12,525 nt of DNA from Reyranella sp. (lineage in GTDB: Bacteria > Pseudomonadota > Alphaproteobacteria > Reyranellales > Reyranellaceae). The stretch spans positions 1-12,525 of the forward strand of contig JAUXST010000579.1 of assembly GCA_030679805.1 (NCBI GenBank). The letters run 5' to 3'. The notes below the pieces were generated by a model. The model did not search any database. It was not told the origin of the DNA and worked only from the letters and a program-made list of their open reading frames with translations. Both the position numbers and the translations under genes were made by a program. This document shows, in pieces, positions 1 through 8,361 of this stretch; position 1 is the stretch's first letter; each line of letters opens with the position of its first letter.

Positions 1-915
<915 letters not shown>

Positions 916-1024
916 ATGGCGCTCCTGAAGTGCGGCTGAGGGGAAGCGGGCGTGTCATATCAGCGGCCCGGCACCGCCTCAACGCATCGTATGCTCATAT
1001 AAGCAAGAATTTATGGGCAGATAA
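916..1024 (-). promoter_or_regulatory. Candidate ahcY promoter and structured leader
   Basis: The gap between ptsH and ahcY has an AT-rich island (about 985-1024) in otherwise GC-rich DNA. Read on the minus strand, TTATCT (1024-1019) and TATATG (1001-996) are spaced by 17 bases, a weak match to -35/-10 boxes. The transcript would have a leader of roughly 75 bases, in which GCGTTGAGG (985-977) can pair with CCTCAGCCGC (941-932) with one bulge. This supports separate expression of ahcY, but box similarity is low. I could not match the leader to the SAH or SAM-II riboswitch consensus. Confidence 0.3.
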
Positions 1025-1055
1025 CCGGCGCTTTATGCCGGGAGGCCGGCCGGTT
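1023..1055 (-). terminator. Inverted repeat at the end of ptsH, possible weak terminator
   Basis: AACCGGC (1023-1029) and GCCGGTT (1049-1055) are perfect 7-base inverted copies that start at the last base of the ptsH stop codon. A nested alternative pairs CCGGC (1025-1029) with GCCGG (1037-1041). There is no clear T-tract on either strand, so a Rho-independent terminator is not well supported. It could instead be an attenuating or stabilising 3' hairpin for the PTS operon transcript. Confidence 0.25.
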
Positions 1056-1366
1056 CAATCTTCGCCGAATTTGCCCTGGACCAGGGCGGAAAGGGCGGCC
1101 ATGGCCTCCACGGCCTGGCGGCCGGAGCAAGCGAGCTCGATTTCACTACCGATTCCGGCGCTCAGCATCATCAGCCCCATGATCGACAGGCCGGAGACTT
1201 CCTGTCCCTTGAAGCCGACGCGGACCGCTGAATCGAACTGGCCGGCGGCGCGCACGAACTTGGCGGCGGCCCGGGCGTGCAGGCCGCGCTTGTTGGCAAT
1301 CTCCAGGGTCCGGCGGACGGCTCCAATACCCGCGTCGGCCGCGCCTTGCGACGCGGTTTCGCTCAC
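1055..1366 (-). CDS. ptsH: Phosphocarrier protein HPr
   Basis: Small cytoplasmic phosphocarrier of the phosphotransferase system. It takes phosphate from an enzyme I on His30 (in NKRGLHARAAAKFV) and passes it to an EIIA; Ser61 (in SGLSIMGLMML) is the expected target of the HPr kinase encoded upstream. The His-to-Ser distance is 31 residues, the same as His15/Ser46 in classical HPr. At 103 residues it is slightly longer than the usual 85-90 because of a 15-residue N-terminal extension. The start is GTG (1366-1364) with AAGGA six bases upstream, and it overlaps the EIIA stop codon by four bases, indicating translational coupling. With no EIIB/EIIC nearby it probably has a regulatory rather than a sugar-uptake role; the upstream enzyme I must be encoded elsewhere. 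Confidence 0.94.
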   Translation of the reverse strand: MSETASQGAADAGIGAVRRTLEIANKRGLHARAAAKFVRAAGQFDSAVRVGFKGQEVSGLSIMGLMMLSAGIGSEIELACSGRQAVEAMAALSALVQGKFGED

Positions 1367-1767
1367 GAGGCTTCCTTTGCCAGGATACGGGAGGCGACGG
1401 TGATGTATTTGCGGCCTGCTTCCTGCGCCATGCGCACGGCTTCGGCAATCGGCCGGCTGCGGACGCTGGCGAGCTTGACCAGCATCGGCAGATTGACGCC
1501 GGCCAGGACCTCGATGTGGGCCTGCTCCATGATCGAGATCGCGAGATTGGAGGGCGTGCCTCCGAACATGTCGGTGAGCACGATGACGCCGTCGCCGGTG
1601 TCGCAGGCGCGGGCGCGTTCGAGAATTTCAGAGCGCCTCTTTTCCATGTCGTCGTCGGCGCCGATGCAGACTGTCGAGACGCATTGCTGTGGACCAACAA
1701 CATGCTCGAGCGCAGCCAGGAATTCGCGCGCCAGATTGCCGTGGGTCACCAGTACGATACCAATCAT
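1363..1767 (-). CDS. PTS EIIA component, mannose/fructose (Man) family
   Basis: A stand-alone EIIA-Man domain of 134 residues. His9 in MIGIVLVTHG is the expected phosphorylated residue, and LTDMFGGTPSN (64-74) is the family signature. It would accept phosphate from the HPr encoded just downstream. Typical transporter EIIA-Man proteins are fused to or encoded with EIIB, EIIC and EIID; none are seen here, so this matches the alphaproteobacterial orphan EIIA (often labelled manX or ptsM) thought to regulate rather than transport. The start ATG (1767-1765) lies 28 bases after the rapZ stop with a G-rich, weak ribosome site, and the stop overlaps ptsH by four bases. The family call is secure; the regulatory role is inferred from context. 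Confidence 0.93.
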   Translation of the reverse strand: MIGIVLVTHGNLAREFLAALEHVVGPQQCVSTVCIGADDDMEKRRSEILERARACDTGDGVIVLTDMFGGTPSNLAISIMEQAHIEVLAGVNLPMLVKLASVRSRPIAEAVRMAQEAGRKYITVASRILAKEAS

Positions 1768-1795
1768 CCGTCCCCGCCCGGTTTACCCTGTGCCG

Positions 1796-2737
1796 TCAGG
1801 CCCCCCCGGCCCCCTCGGCGTCTCGGTGGGTGAGAGTGACCGAGCGGCCGGCGCGGCGCAACCAGTCTGCCAGCACTTCGGCCAGGGCAACGGAGCGGTG
1901 GCGACCGCCGGTGCAGCCGATGGCGATGGTCAGGTAGCTTTTGCCCTCTGCGTCAAAACGCGGCAGCAGGGGGCCGATCAGCCCCTGCAGGTGTTCGACG
2001 AAGGGCTTGTAGTCGGGATCGGTGGCCACGTAGGCCGCGACCGCCGGGTCGCGGCCGGTCAGCGGTTTCAGCGTCGGTTCGTAGTGCGGGTTCTTCAGGA
2101 ACCGGGCATCGAACACGAGGTCGGCCTCGCGCGGCAGACCGCGGCGGTACGAGAACGACATCACCGACAGGCGGGTGCCGACCCGCGGACCCAAGGCGAA
2201 ATGGCCGGCCAGCAGCTGCTTCAGCGCATGCGGCGAGAGGGACGAGGTGTCGACCACCAGGTCGGCGATATCGCGCATCCAGCGAATTTGGCGACGTTCT
2301 TCGACAATGCCGTCCATCACCGGCCGGTCCGGCGCCATCGGATGCGGGCGTCGCGATTCGGTGTAGCGACGTTGAAGCACTTCAGTGTCGCACTCGAGGA
2401 ACAGGAGCTTCACATCGAGGTCGGCGCGTTGGCGGAGCGTGTGGACACGGTCGACGAGTTCCTGCGGGTCGAATCCGAAGGTACGGGTGTCGACGCCGAA
2501 GGCGAGAGGTGGAGCGGCCGATCCTGAGCCGCTGGAAGTCGAGCGCATCAGATCGCCGAGCAAGGGCAGGGGCATGTTGTCGACCGCCACATAGCCCATG
2601 TCTTCGAGCACATTCAGCGCTGTCATGCGGCCGGCGCCGGACAGACCTGTTACCAGGACGAACGGCCGGCGAAGGGTCGCGTCGGGCGGCAACGAGGGTG
2701 ACGGACTGTCTGGCATCGGGAGACCGGCGGCGATCAT
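1796..2737 (-). CDS. rapZ: RapZ/YvcJ-family P-loop nucleotide-binding protein (RNase adapter)
   Basis: A 313-residue member of the RapZ (YhbJ/YvcJ) family. In enterobacteria RapZ guides RNase E to the small RNA GlmZ and senses glucosamine-6-phosphate; in other bacteria the role is less clear. Visible are the N-terminal P-loop GLSGAGRM (31-38), LEDMGYVAVDNMP (44-56), RFLKNPHYEPTLKPLTGRD (about 212-230) and the C-terminal signature AIGCTGGRHRSVALAE (272-287) of the RNA- and metabolite-binding domain. The Walker A lysine is arginine, which I recall in other alphaproteobacterial members, and the following Ser/Thr is methionine, which is less usual. The start ATG (2737-2735) overlaps the hprK stop by four bases and lacks its own ribosome site, so coupling is likely; an in-frame ATG seven codons on (2716) is an alternative. 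Confidence 0.92.
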   Translation of the reverse strand: MIAAGLPMPDSPSPSLPPDATLRRPFVLVTGLSGAGRMTALNVLEDMGYVAVDNMPLPLLGDLMRSTSSGSGSAAPPLAFGVDTRTFGFDPQELVDRVHTLRQRADLDVKLLFLECDTEVLQRRYTESRRPHPMAPDRPVMDGIVEERRQIRWMRDIADLVVDTSSLSPHALKQLLAGHFALGPRVGTRLSVMSFSYRRGLPREADLVFDARFLKNPHYEPTLKPLTGRDPAVAAYVATDPDYKPFVEHLQGLIGPLLPRFDAEGKSYLTIAIGCTGGRHRSVALAEVLADWLRRAGRSVTLTHRDAEGAGGA

Positions 2738-3192
2738 GCGGCGCCGATTCGGCCCAAGGCAAGGCGCAACTTGGCCGGCGCGGAAGCTTCGAACGGTGCC
2801 AGGGCGAGCACCGGCAGGTCGACACCCAGCACAGTCTCCCTAGCCGGCTCGGGCATCCGCTCGATGCGGTCGGGTGGTACCAGATCGACCACCAGCGACA
2901 GCGGCGCCCGCGACAACAACTGGCCAAGCGACAGCTTGAGGATTCCGACGCCGCGCACTTCCATCAGACCGGCGAGCGCCGCTGGCGCGGACGCCAACAA
3001 CGCCTGTCCGCGCCGCTCGATCCGGGTCTGATCGTCGGCGACCAGGCGTCCGCCGGCCTCGATCAGGCGCAGCGCCAGATCGGACTTGCCGGCGCCTGAA
3101 GGGCCGCGCAACAGTACCGCCCGCCAGGCCCCAACGGCCGTTGTTCCGGGCGGTCGGAGTGCAACGCAGGTGCCGTGCGCGAGCATGGTCAT
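2734..3192 (-). CDS. hprK: HPr kinase/phosphorylase, short alphaproteobacterial form
   Basis: Predicted to phosphorylate and dephosphorylate HPr on its regulatory serine (Ser61 of the ptsH product here). The protein has 152 residues and consists only of the catalytic domain: HGT (6-8), Walker A GPSGAGKS (30-37), VADDQ (51-55) and the HprK signature EVRGVGI (78-84). The roughly 130-residue N-terminal domain of the Firmicutes enzyme (about 310 residues) is absent, as known for Alphaproteobacteria. Start choice: ATG at 3192-3190 overlaps the chvG stop by four bases; a second ATG at 3186 is possible. The reading frame stays open far upstream, but that stretch is antisense-frame shadow within chvG. 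The stop overlaps rapZ by four bases. It sits between the sensor kinase and the PTS proteins, linking both groups in one transcript. Confidence 0.94.
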   Translation of the reverse strand: MTMLAHGTCVALRPPGTTAVGAWRAVLLRGPSGAGKSDLALRLIEAGGRLVADDQTRIERRGQALLASAPAALAGLMEVRGVGILKLSLGQLLSRAPLSLVVDLVPPDRIERMPEPARETVLGVDLPVLALAPFEASAPAKLRLALGRIGAA

Positions 3193-4970
3193 TTGCGGAC
3201 GTGGGCGGCCGGAACGCGGATCGTGAAGCGCGCTCCCAGCATCCTTCCGTCCGGTGCGCGGCGGTTGGTGGCGGAGATCGAGCCGCCGTAGGTCTCCATG
3301 ATCTGCCGGCAGATCGAAAGGCCCAATCCCGAATGCTGGCCGAAATGCTCGATCGGGCGCTCCGAATAGAAACGCTCGAAGATCGATTCGAGATTCTCCT
3401 CGGGAATGCCCGGCCCTTCGTCGTCGATCGTGACGACGAACGGTCCGCCGCGCGGCTCGCGGCCCAGTTCGACGACGAGGCGAGATCCGGGCGGGCTGAA
3501 CGACAACGCATTGTCGATGACGTTGCGGAACACCTGGCCGTAGCGGCCGTCGTGGCCGTGCGCGGCGAAAGGCGGGTTGGCGGCGACCCGGAAGTCGACC
3601 TCGACCCCGGCCTTCTGCGCGGCGCTGAGCGCATAGTGGCCGGCCATGTCGGCCAGGAGCCCGTGGAGGTCGACGGGTTTGACCTCGCCGCGCATCAATT
3701 CGGCGTCGAGCCGCGAGGCGTCCGATATGTCGGAGATCAGCCGATTCAGCCGGTTGATGTCGTCCATGACGATGGCCATCAGCTTGTCGCGGCGCTCGGT
3801 ATCGAGGTCGGGCCTGGCCGCCATTTCGATGGCAGAACGCAAAGAGGTGAGGGGGTTCTTGAGTTCGTGTGCGACGTCGGCGGCAAAACTCTCGATGGTG
3901 TTGATGCGTTGCCAAAGCGCGTCGGTCATCGAGCGCAGTGCGTCATTCAGGTCGCCGATCTCGTCGCCGCGCTTGCCGAGGTCGGGAATCTCCGGCCGGC
4001 TCTCGCGCGCCAACCTCACCTCATCGGCGGCGCGCGCCAGGCGCACGATCGGCTGCGTGATCGTGCCGGCAAGGTAGAGCGAGAGCAGCACCGTGATACC
4101 GAGCGCTGCCGCGGCGATGGTCAGCATGTCGTAGCGGACCTGCCGCAGGGAGGCGGCGATGGCGCGATTGTCGCGGGTGAGGATCAGCGCTCCCAGCACC
4201 TGCTTGTAGCGTTGTACCGGCACCGCGGCGCTCAGGATCAGGCGCCCGTCGGCGGCGATTCGGACGGCGGAGGCGTTGAAGCCGCGCAACGCACTTGCAG
4301 CCTCGGGATAGTCGCGGACGGAGGCGCCGGAGCGCTCGACATACTCCGGAAAGCGGTCGGCCCGCGATAATTGCCGGGCGATCCAGTCGCTCAGCCGGTC
4401 GGTCAACGGGACCTCGACGACGGCCGGCGCCTCGGGCGGCGGCAGCGGGATGCTGTGGATGCGGCCGGCTTCGCTCAGGAATTCCGAATCGCCCAGAAGG
4501 TCGCCGGTCTCGCTGAACAAGCGCGCTCGCACGCCGGTCGGGCGCACGAGGCGGGTCAGAAGCTGGCGTGCCGCGTCGGCGTCGAGCCGGTTGACCGTCG
4601 CCTCTCCGCCCACCACGGCGACCTCTCCGATACCGGCGGCGACCATCTCGCCTTGAACCAGCAGCGAGGCGAGTTCGGCGTCGATCAGTTCGTCCTCATA
4701 GTCGCTGAGATAGACGGCGCCCAGGGTCAGCAGTGCCACCGGCACGATATTGAGCAGCAGGATGCGACGGGTGAGCGGCGAATGGCGCCGCTCGCTGCTG
4801 CGCCGACGGCGTAGCAGCGACGGAGATTCGGCGACCGGCGAAGGCGCGCGCGCGCGCCAGCCGGCCGGCAAAAACCGGCCGAGCGCCGCCATGAGCCGCG
4901 AACCGAACGCTTGTGGCGCCGCGCGGCGCCGGCCCGGTTCAGGCGTCGCGGTATCGGTATCCAATGCCAT
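3189..4970 (-). CDS. chvG: ChvG-type sensor histidine kinase
   Basis: Membrane sensor kinase of the ChvG/ExoS/BvrS group, which in rhizobia, Agrobacterium and Brucella responds to acid or envelope state and phosphorylates ChvI. It has 593 residues. The order is an Arg-rich cytoplasmic N-terminus (1-68), TM1 about 69-89, a periplasmic sensor of about 190 residues, TM2 about 282-303, HAMP about 303-355, the dimerisation/phosphoacceptor H-box FAADVAHELKNPLTS with His368, and an ATPase domain with N-box RNVIDNALSFSP (Asn487), DDEGPGI (517-523) and GLGLSI (548-553). All catalytic motifs look intact. The chosen ATG (4970-4968) lies inside chvI, overlapping it by 32 bases, and has no clear ribosome site; ATG at 4892 would remove 26 residues and is also possible. 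The stop overlaps hprK by four bases. Confidence 0.94.
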   Translation of the reverse strand: MALDTDTATPEPGRRRAAPQAFGSRLMAALGRFLPAGWRARAPSPVAESPSLLRRRRSSERRHSPLTRRILLLNIVPVALLTLGAVYLSDYEDELIDAELASLLVQGEMVAAGIGEVAVVGGEATVNRLDADAARQLLTRLVRPTGVRARLFSETGDLLGDSEFLSEAGRIHSIPLPPPEAPAVVEVPLTDRLSDWIARQLSRADRFPEYVERSGASVRDYPEAASALRGFNASAVRIAADGRLILSAAVPVQRYKQVLGALILTRDNRAIAASLRQVRYDMLTIAAAALGITVLLSLYLAGTITQPIVRLARAADEVRLARESRPEIPDLGKRGDEIGDLNDALRSMTDALWQRINTIESFAADVAHELKNPLTSLRSAIEMAARPDLDTERRDKLMAIVMDDINRLNRLISDISDASRLDAELMRGEVKPVDLHGLLADMAGHYALSAAQKAGVEVDFRVAANPPFAAHGHDGRYGQVFRNVIDNALSFSPPGSRLVVELGREPRGGPFVVTIDDEGPGIPEENLESIFERFYSERPIEHFGQHSGLGLSICRQIMETYGGSISATNRRAPDGRMLGARFTIRVPAAHVRK

Positions 4971-5634
4971 AGAGCGTTTCGATCTGCTCGAACTCGCCGT
5001 CGACCTCGCGGAACTTGCGGCGTACGCGCTTGATATGGCTGTCGATGGTGCGGTCGTCGACGTAGATCGTCTCGCCGTAGGCGGCATCCATCAGCTGGTC
5101 GCGATTCTTGACGTGGCCGGGCCGCTCGGCGAGCGACTTCAGGAGCAGGAATTCGGTGACCGTCAGATGCACCTCCTTGCCCTTCCACGTGCATTGATGG
5201 CGACTGGGATCGAGCACCAGCTCGCCGCGCACGACGCGCTCGGCGGCGCCTTCTCCCTTGACCGTGCCGGTATCGGCCCGGCGCAGCACGGCGCGGATGC
5301 GCTCGAGCAGCAGGCGCTGGGAGAACGGCTTGCGGATGAAATCGTCGGCGCCCATCCGAAGGCCCAGCACCTCGTCGATCTCCTCGTCCTTCGAGGTGAG
5401 GAAGATCACCGGGAAATGCTGCGTCTTGCGGATGCGGTTCAGCAGCTCCATGCCATCCATGCGCGGCATCTTGATGTCGAAGATCGCGAGGTCGGGCGGT
5501 GCCTGGTTGAGACCCTCCAGCGCCGAGGCTCCGTCATTGTAGGTCTTGATCTGGAATCCCTCGGCTTCGAGCAGCATCGACACGGAAGTGAGGATGTTGC
5601 GGTCGTCGTCGACGAGGGCGATGTTCTTGCGCAC
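4939..5634 (-). CDS. chvI: ChvI-type response regulator (OmpR family)
   Basis: DNA-binding partner of ChvG. With the start chosen here it has 231 residues: a receiver domain (about 3-118) with acidic pair Asp10/Asp11, phosphoacceptor Asp53 in AIFDIKMPRMDGMELL, Thr80 and Lys102, then a winged-helix domain (about 135-230) with VTEFLLLKSLAERPG, DDRTIDSHIKRVRRKF and the closing YGIGYRY. IFLTSKDEEIDEVLGLRMGA is very close to the rhizobial ChvI sequence as I recall it. The start is GTG (5634-5632), preceded ten bases upstream by AGGAG; a TTG eight codons further up (5658) keeps the frame open but would place that ribosome site inside the gene. It is the first gene of the leftward operon and overlaps chvG. 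ChvI regulons elsewhere control envelope, exopolysaccharide and motility genes; targets here are unknown. Confidence 0.95.
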   Translation of the reverse strand: MRKNIALVDDDRNILTSVSMLLEAEGFQIKTYNDGASALEGLNQAPPDLAIFDIKMPRMDGMELLNRIRKTQHFPVIFLTSKDEEIDEVLGLRMGADDFIRKPFSQRLLLERIRAVLRRADTGTVKGEGAAERVVRGELVLDPSRHQCTWKGKEVHLTVTEFLLLKSLAERPGHVKNRDQLMDAAYGETIYVDDRTIDSHIKRVRRKFREVDGEFEQIETLYGIGYRYRDA

Positions 5635-5754
5635 GGCGTGGATTCTCCTGACAGGCAAGGCGGATAGTGGTTGAATGGTAACATGACCGGGGCGTCGCCG
5701 CCGCTGCCACGATCTGACATCGATACCTGCGAATTAAGGCTGTTTTGCCCCAAA
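5635..5754. promoter_or_regulatory. Divergent intergenic region between chvI and the HugZ-family gene
   Basis: About 120 bases separate the two divergent genes and must carry the promoter of the chvI operon and probably that of the rightward gene. On the minus strand AGGAG (5649-5645) is the chvI ribosome site, ten bases from the GTG. The part from about 5720 to 5770 is AT-richer than its surroundings. I could not find a convincing -35/-10 pair on either strand. If the HugZ-family gene starts at the in-frame ATG 5683 instead, this region shrinks to 48 bases. Confidence 0.45.
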
Positions 5755-6486
5755 ATGATTGAAGATATGTCATGCACGGTCCGCGCTTTGCTGCGTGGAC
5801 TGGATCGCGCCACCCTCGCAACCGCCCTGCCGCCTCCCCCCGGAGGCGAAAGTGGCATTCCTTGGCCTTATGCCTCGCTGGTGCTGGCGGCGGTCGATCA
5901 CGACCTTTCGCCGATCCTGCTGTTGAGCGACCTGGCCGAGCATACGAACGCCATCACCTCCGATGGCCGGGTGTCGCTGCTGTTCGACGGCACCGGCGGC
6001 CTCGACCAGCCGCTGACCGGGGCCAGGGTTACGCTGCTGGGGCGCGCCGCGCGGACCACTGACGAACGGCTCGGCCAACGTTTTCTCGCCCACCACCCGG
6101 ATGCCGCAATGTACGCGGGCTTCAAGGATTTCCATTTCTACCGGGTCGCCCTGGAGCGCGCTCATCTGGTCGCGGGCTTCGGCAAGATCCGCTGGCTCGA
6201 GGCGGCCGACCTGTTGCCGGTTCCCGTACCGGCCGACCTGGCCGAGAGCGAGTCCGGCATCGTCAGCCACATGAACGAGGACCATGCCGACGCCCTCCAG
6301 CTCTACGCCCAAAAGCTGCTCGGACTGCCAGGAACCGATTGGCGGATGACCGGAATCGACGCCGAAGGCATCGATCTGCGGTGGGCCGGGCAGGTCGCCC
6401 GCTTGCCGTTCGATGCCCCGCTCGCGAGCGTCGCCGAGGCTCGTAAGGCGCTGGTCGCCCTGGTTGGCCGGGCCAGGGCAGTCTGA
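5755..6486 (+). CDS. HugZ-family / pyridoxamine 5'-phosphate oxidase-like protein with DUF2470 C-terminus
   Basis: Predicted cytoplasmic protein of 243 residues with a split-barrel flavin/heme-binding fold. Visible are RALLRGLDRATLATALP (10-26), PYASLVLAAVDHDLSPILLLSDLAEHTNAI (38-67), DQPLTGARVTLLGRA (84-98), HPDAAMYAGFKDFHFYRV (114-131) and AGFGKIRWLEAADL (140-153). A C-terminal DUF2470-type segment follows, with SGIVSHMNEDHADALQLYAQ (167-186). Related HugZ proteins of Helicobacter and Campylobacter bind and degrade heme; other relatives are flavoproteins of unknown substrate, so the reaction is not settled. Start choice is uncertain: ATG 5755 sits just before conserved sequence, with ATG 5683 and ATG 5767 as in-frame alternatives, none with a strong ribosome site. 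No heme-uptake genes are nearby. Its place between chvI and pckA is unexplained. Confidence 0.85.
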   Translation: MIEDMSCTVRALLRGLDRATLATALPPPPGGESGIPWPYASLVLAAVDHDLSPILLLSDLAEHTNAITSDGRVSLLFDGTGGLDQPLTGARVTLLGRAARTTDERLGQRFLAHHPDAAMYAGFKDFHFYRVALERAHLVAGFGKIRWLEAADLLPVPVPADLAESESGIVSHMNEDHADALQLYAQKLLGLPGTDWRMTGIDAEGIDLRWAGQVARLPFDAPLASVAEARKALVALVGRARAV

Positions 6487-6516
6487 TCGAGCGGCCTGAT
6501 CGGCGGCTGTGTGATT

Positions 6517-6549
6517 CCGCGCCGCGGGATGGCCTTCGCAGGTGCGAAG
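6517..6549. repeat. Two adjacent inverted repeats upstream of pckA
   Basis: CCGCG-C-CGCGG (6517-6527) is followed closely by CTTCGCA-GG-TGCGAAG (6534-6549), both perfect inverted repeats, in the 175-base spacer between the HugZ-family gene and pckA. The second is a 16-base near-palindrome with only two central bases. They could form a hairpin ending transcription of the upstream gene (no T-tract is seen), or act as operator sites for pckA control. Nearby, CTGATCG occurs twice (6483-6489, 6496-6502) and TGATCC twice (6552-6557, 6561-6566). Confidence 0.5.
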
Positions 6550-6649
6550 CCTGATCCACATGATCCGCGAAACTTACTGTCGCAGGGCCTTGCCACTCCT
6601 CGGCCACACCAGTAGCGCATAGGGTGCCATCGGATCAGCCGCATTAATC

Positions 6650-6655
6650 GGGAGA
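6650..6655 (+). promoter_or_regulatory. Ribosome binding site of pckA, deciding a GTG start
   Basis: GGGAGA ends six bases before the GTG at 6662-6664. No ATG in the same frame lies nearby, and the encoded N-terminus agrees with the family, so this site supports the non-ATG start. Confidence 0.7.
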
Positions 6656-6661
6656 AACGCC

Positions 6662-8269
<1,608 letters not shown>

Positions 8270-8270
8270 T

Positions 8271-8334
8271 GGCCGCGGCCCCCAAGGCCCGGTCCAGGTC
8301 CGATACGTGCGGCCAAGCGGCCTTTCGCCTTGGG
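8271..8334 (+). repeat. Palindrome and long-spaced inverted repeat after pckA
   Basis: Directly after the pckA stop are the 10-base palindrome GGCCGCGGCC (8271-8280) and the inverted pair CCCAAGGC (8281-8288) / GCCTTGGG (8327-8334), with GGCCAAGCGGCC (8311-8322) in the 38-base loop. The RNA could fold into a branched hairpin that terminates pckA transcription or sits in the leader of the cyclase gene. There is only TTT after the inner stem, so intrinsic termination is uncertain. Confidence 0.35.
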
Positions 8335-8361
8335 CGGGGGGACGGCGTATGATGTTCGGGC

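Noticed and set aside
1277..2527. 416-codon plus-strand frame over EIIA and rapZ
   Set aside because: Spans three well-supported minus-strand genes and shows no domain.
3193..3915. Upstream extension of the hprK frame to 393 codons
   Set aside because: The added part lies wholly inside chvG and shows no HprK N-terminal domain; the ATG overlapping the chvG stop gives the known short form.
3141..4370. 409-codon plus-strand frame across chvG
   Set aside because: Antisense to a complete histidine kinase with intact boxes; no signature of its own.
4844..4857. Alternating GC run of 14 bases, possible Z-DNA or slippage site
   Set aside because: It falls in coding sequence for the Arg/Ala-rich ChvG N-terminus and is expected by codon bias in such DNA.
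6590..6624. TTGCCA as a -35 box for pckA
   Set aside because: At 17 bases downstream only TAGCGC is found, a poor -10 match, and the better-looking CATAGG is 23 bases away.
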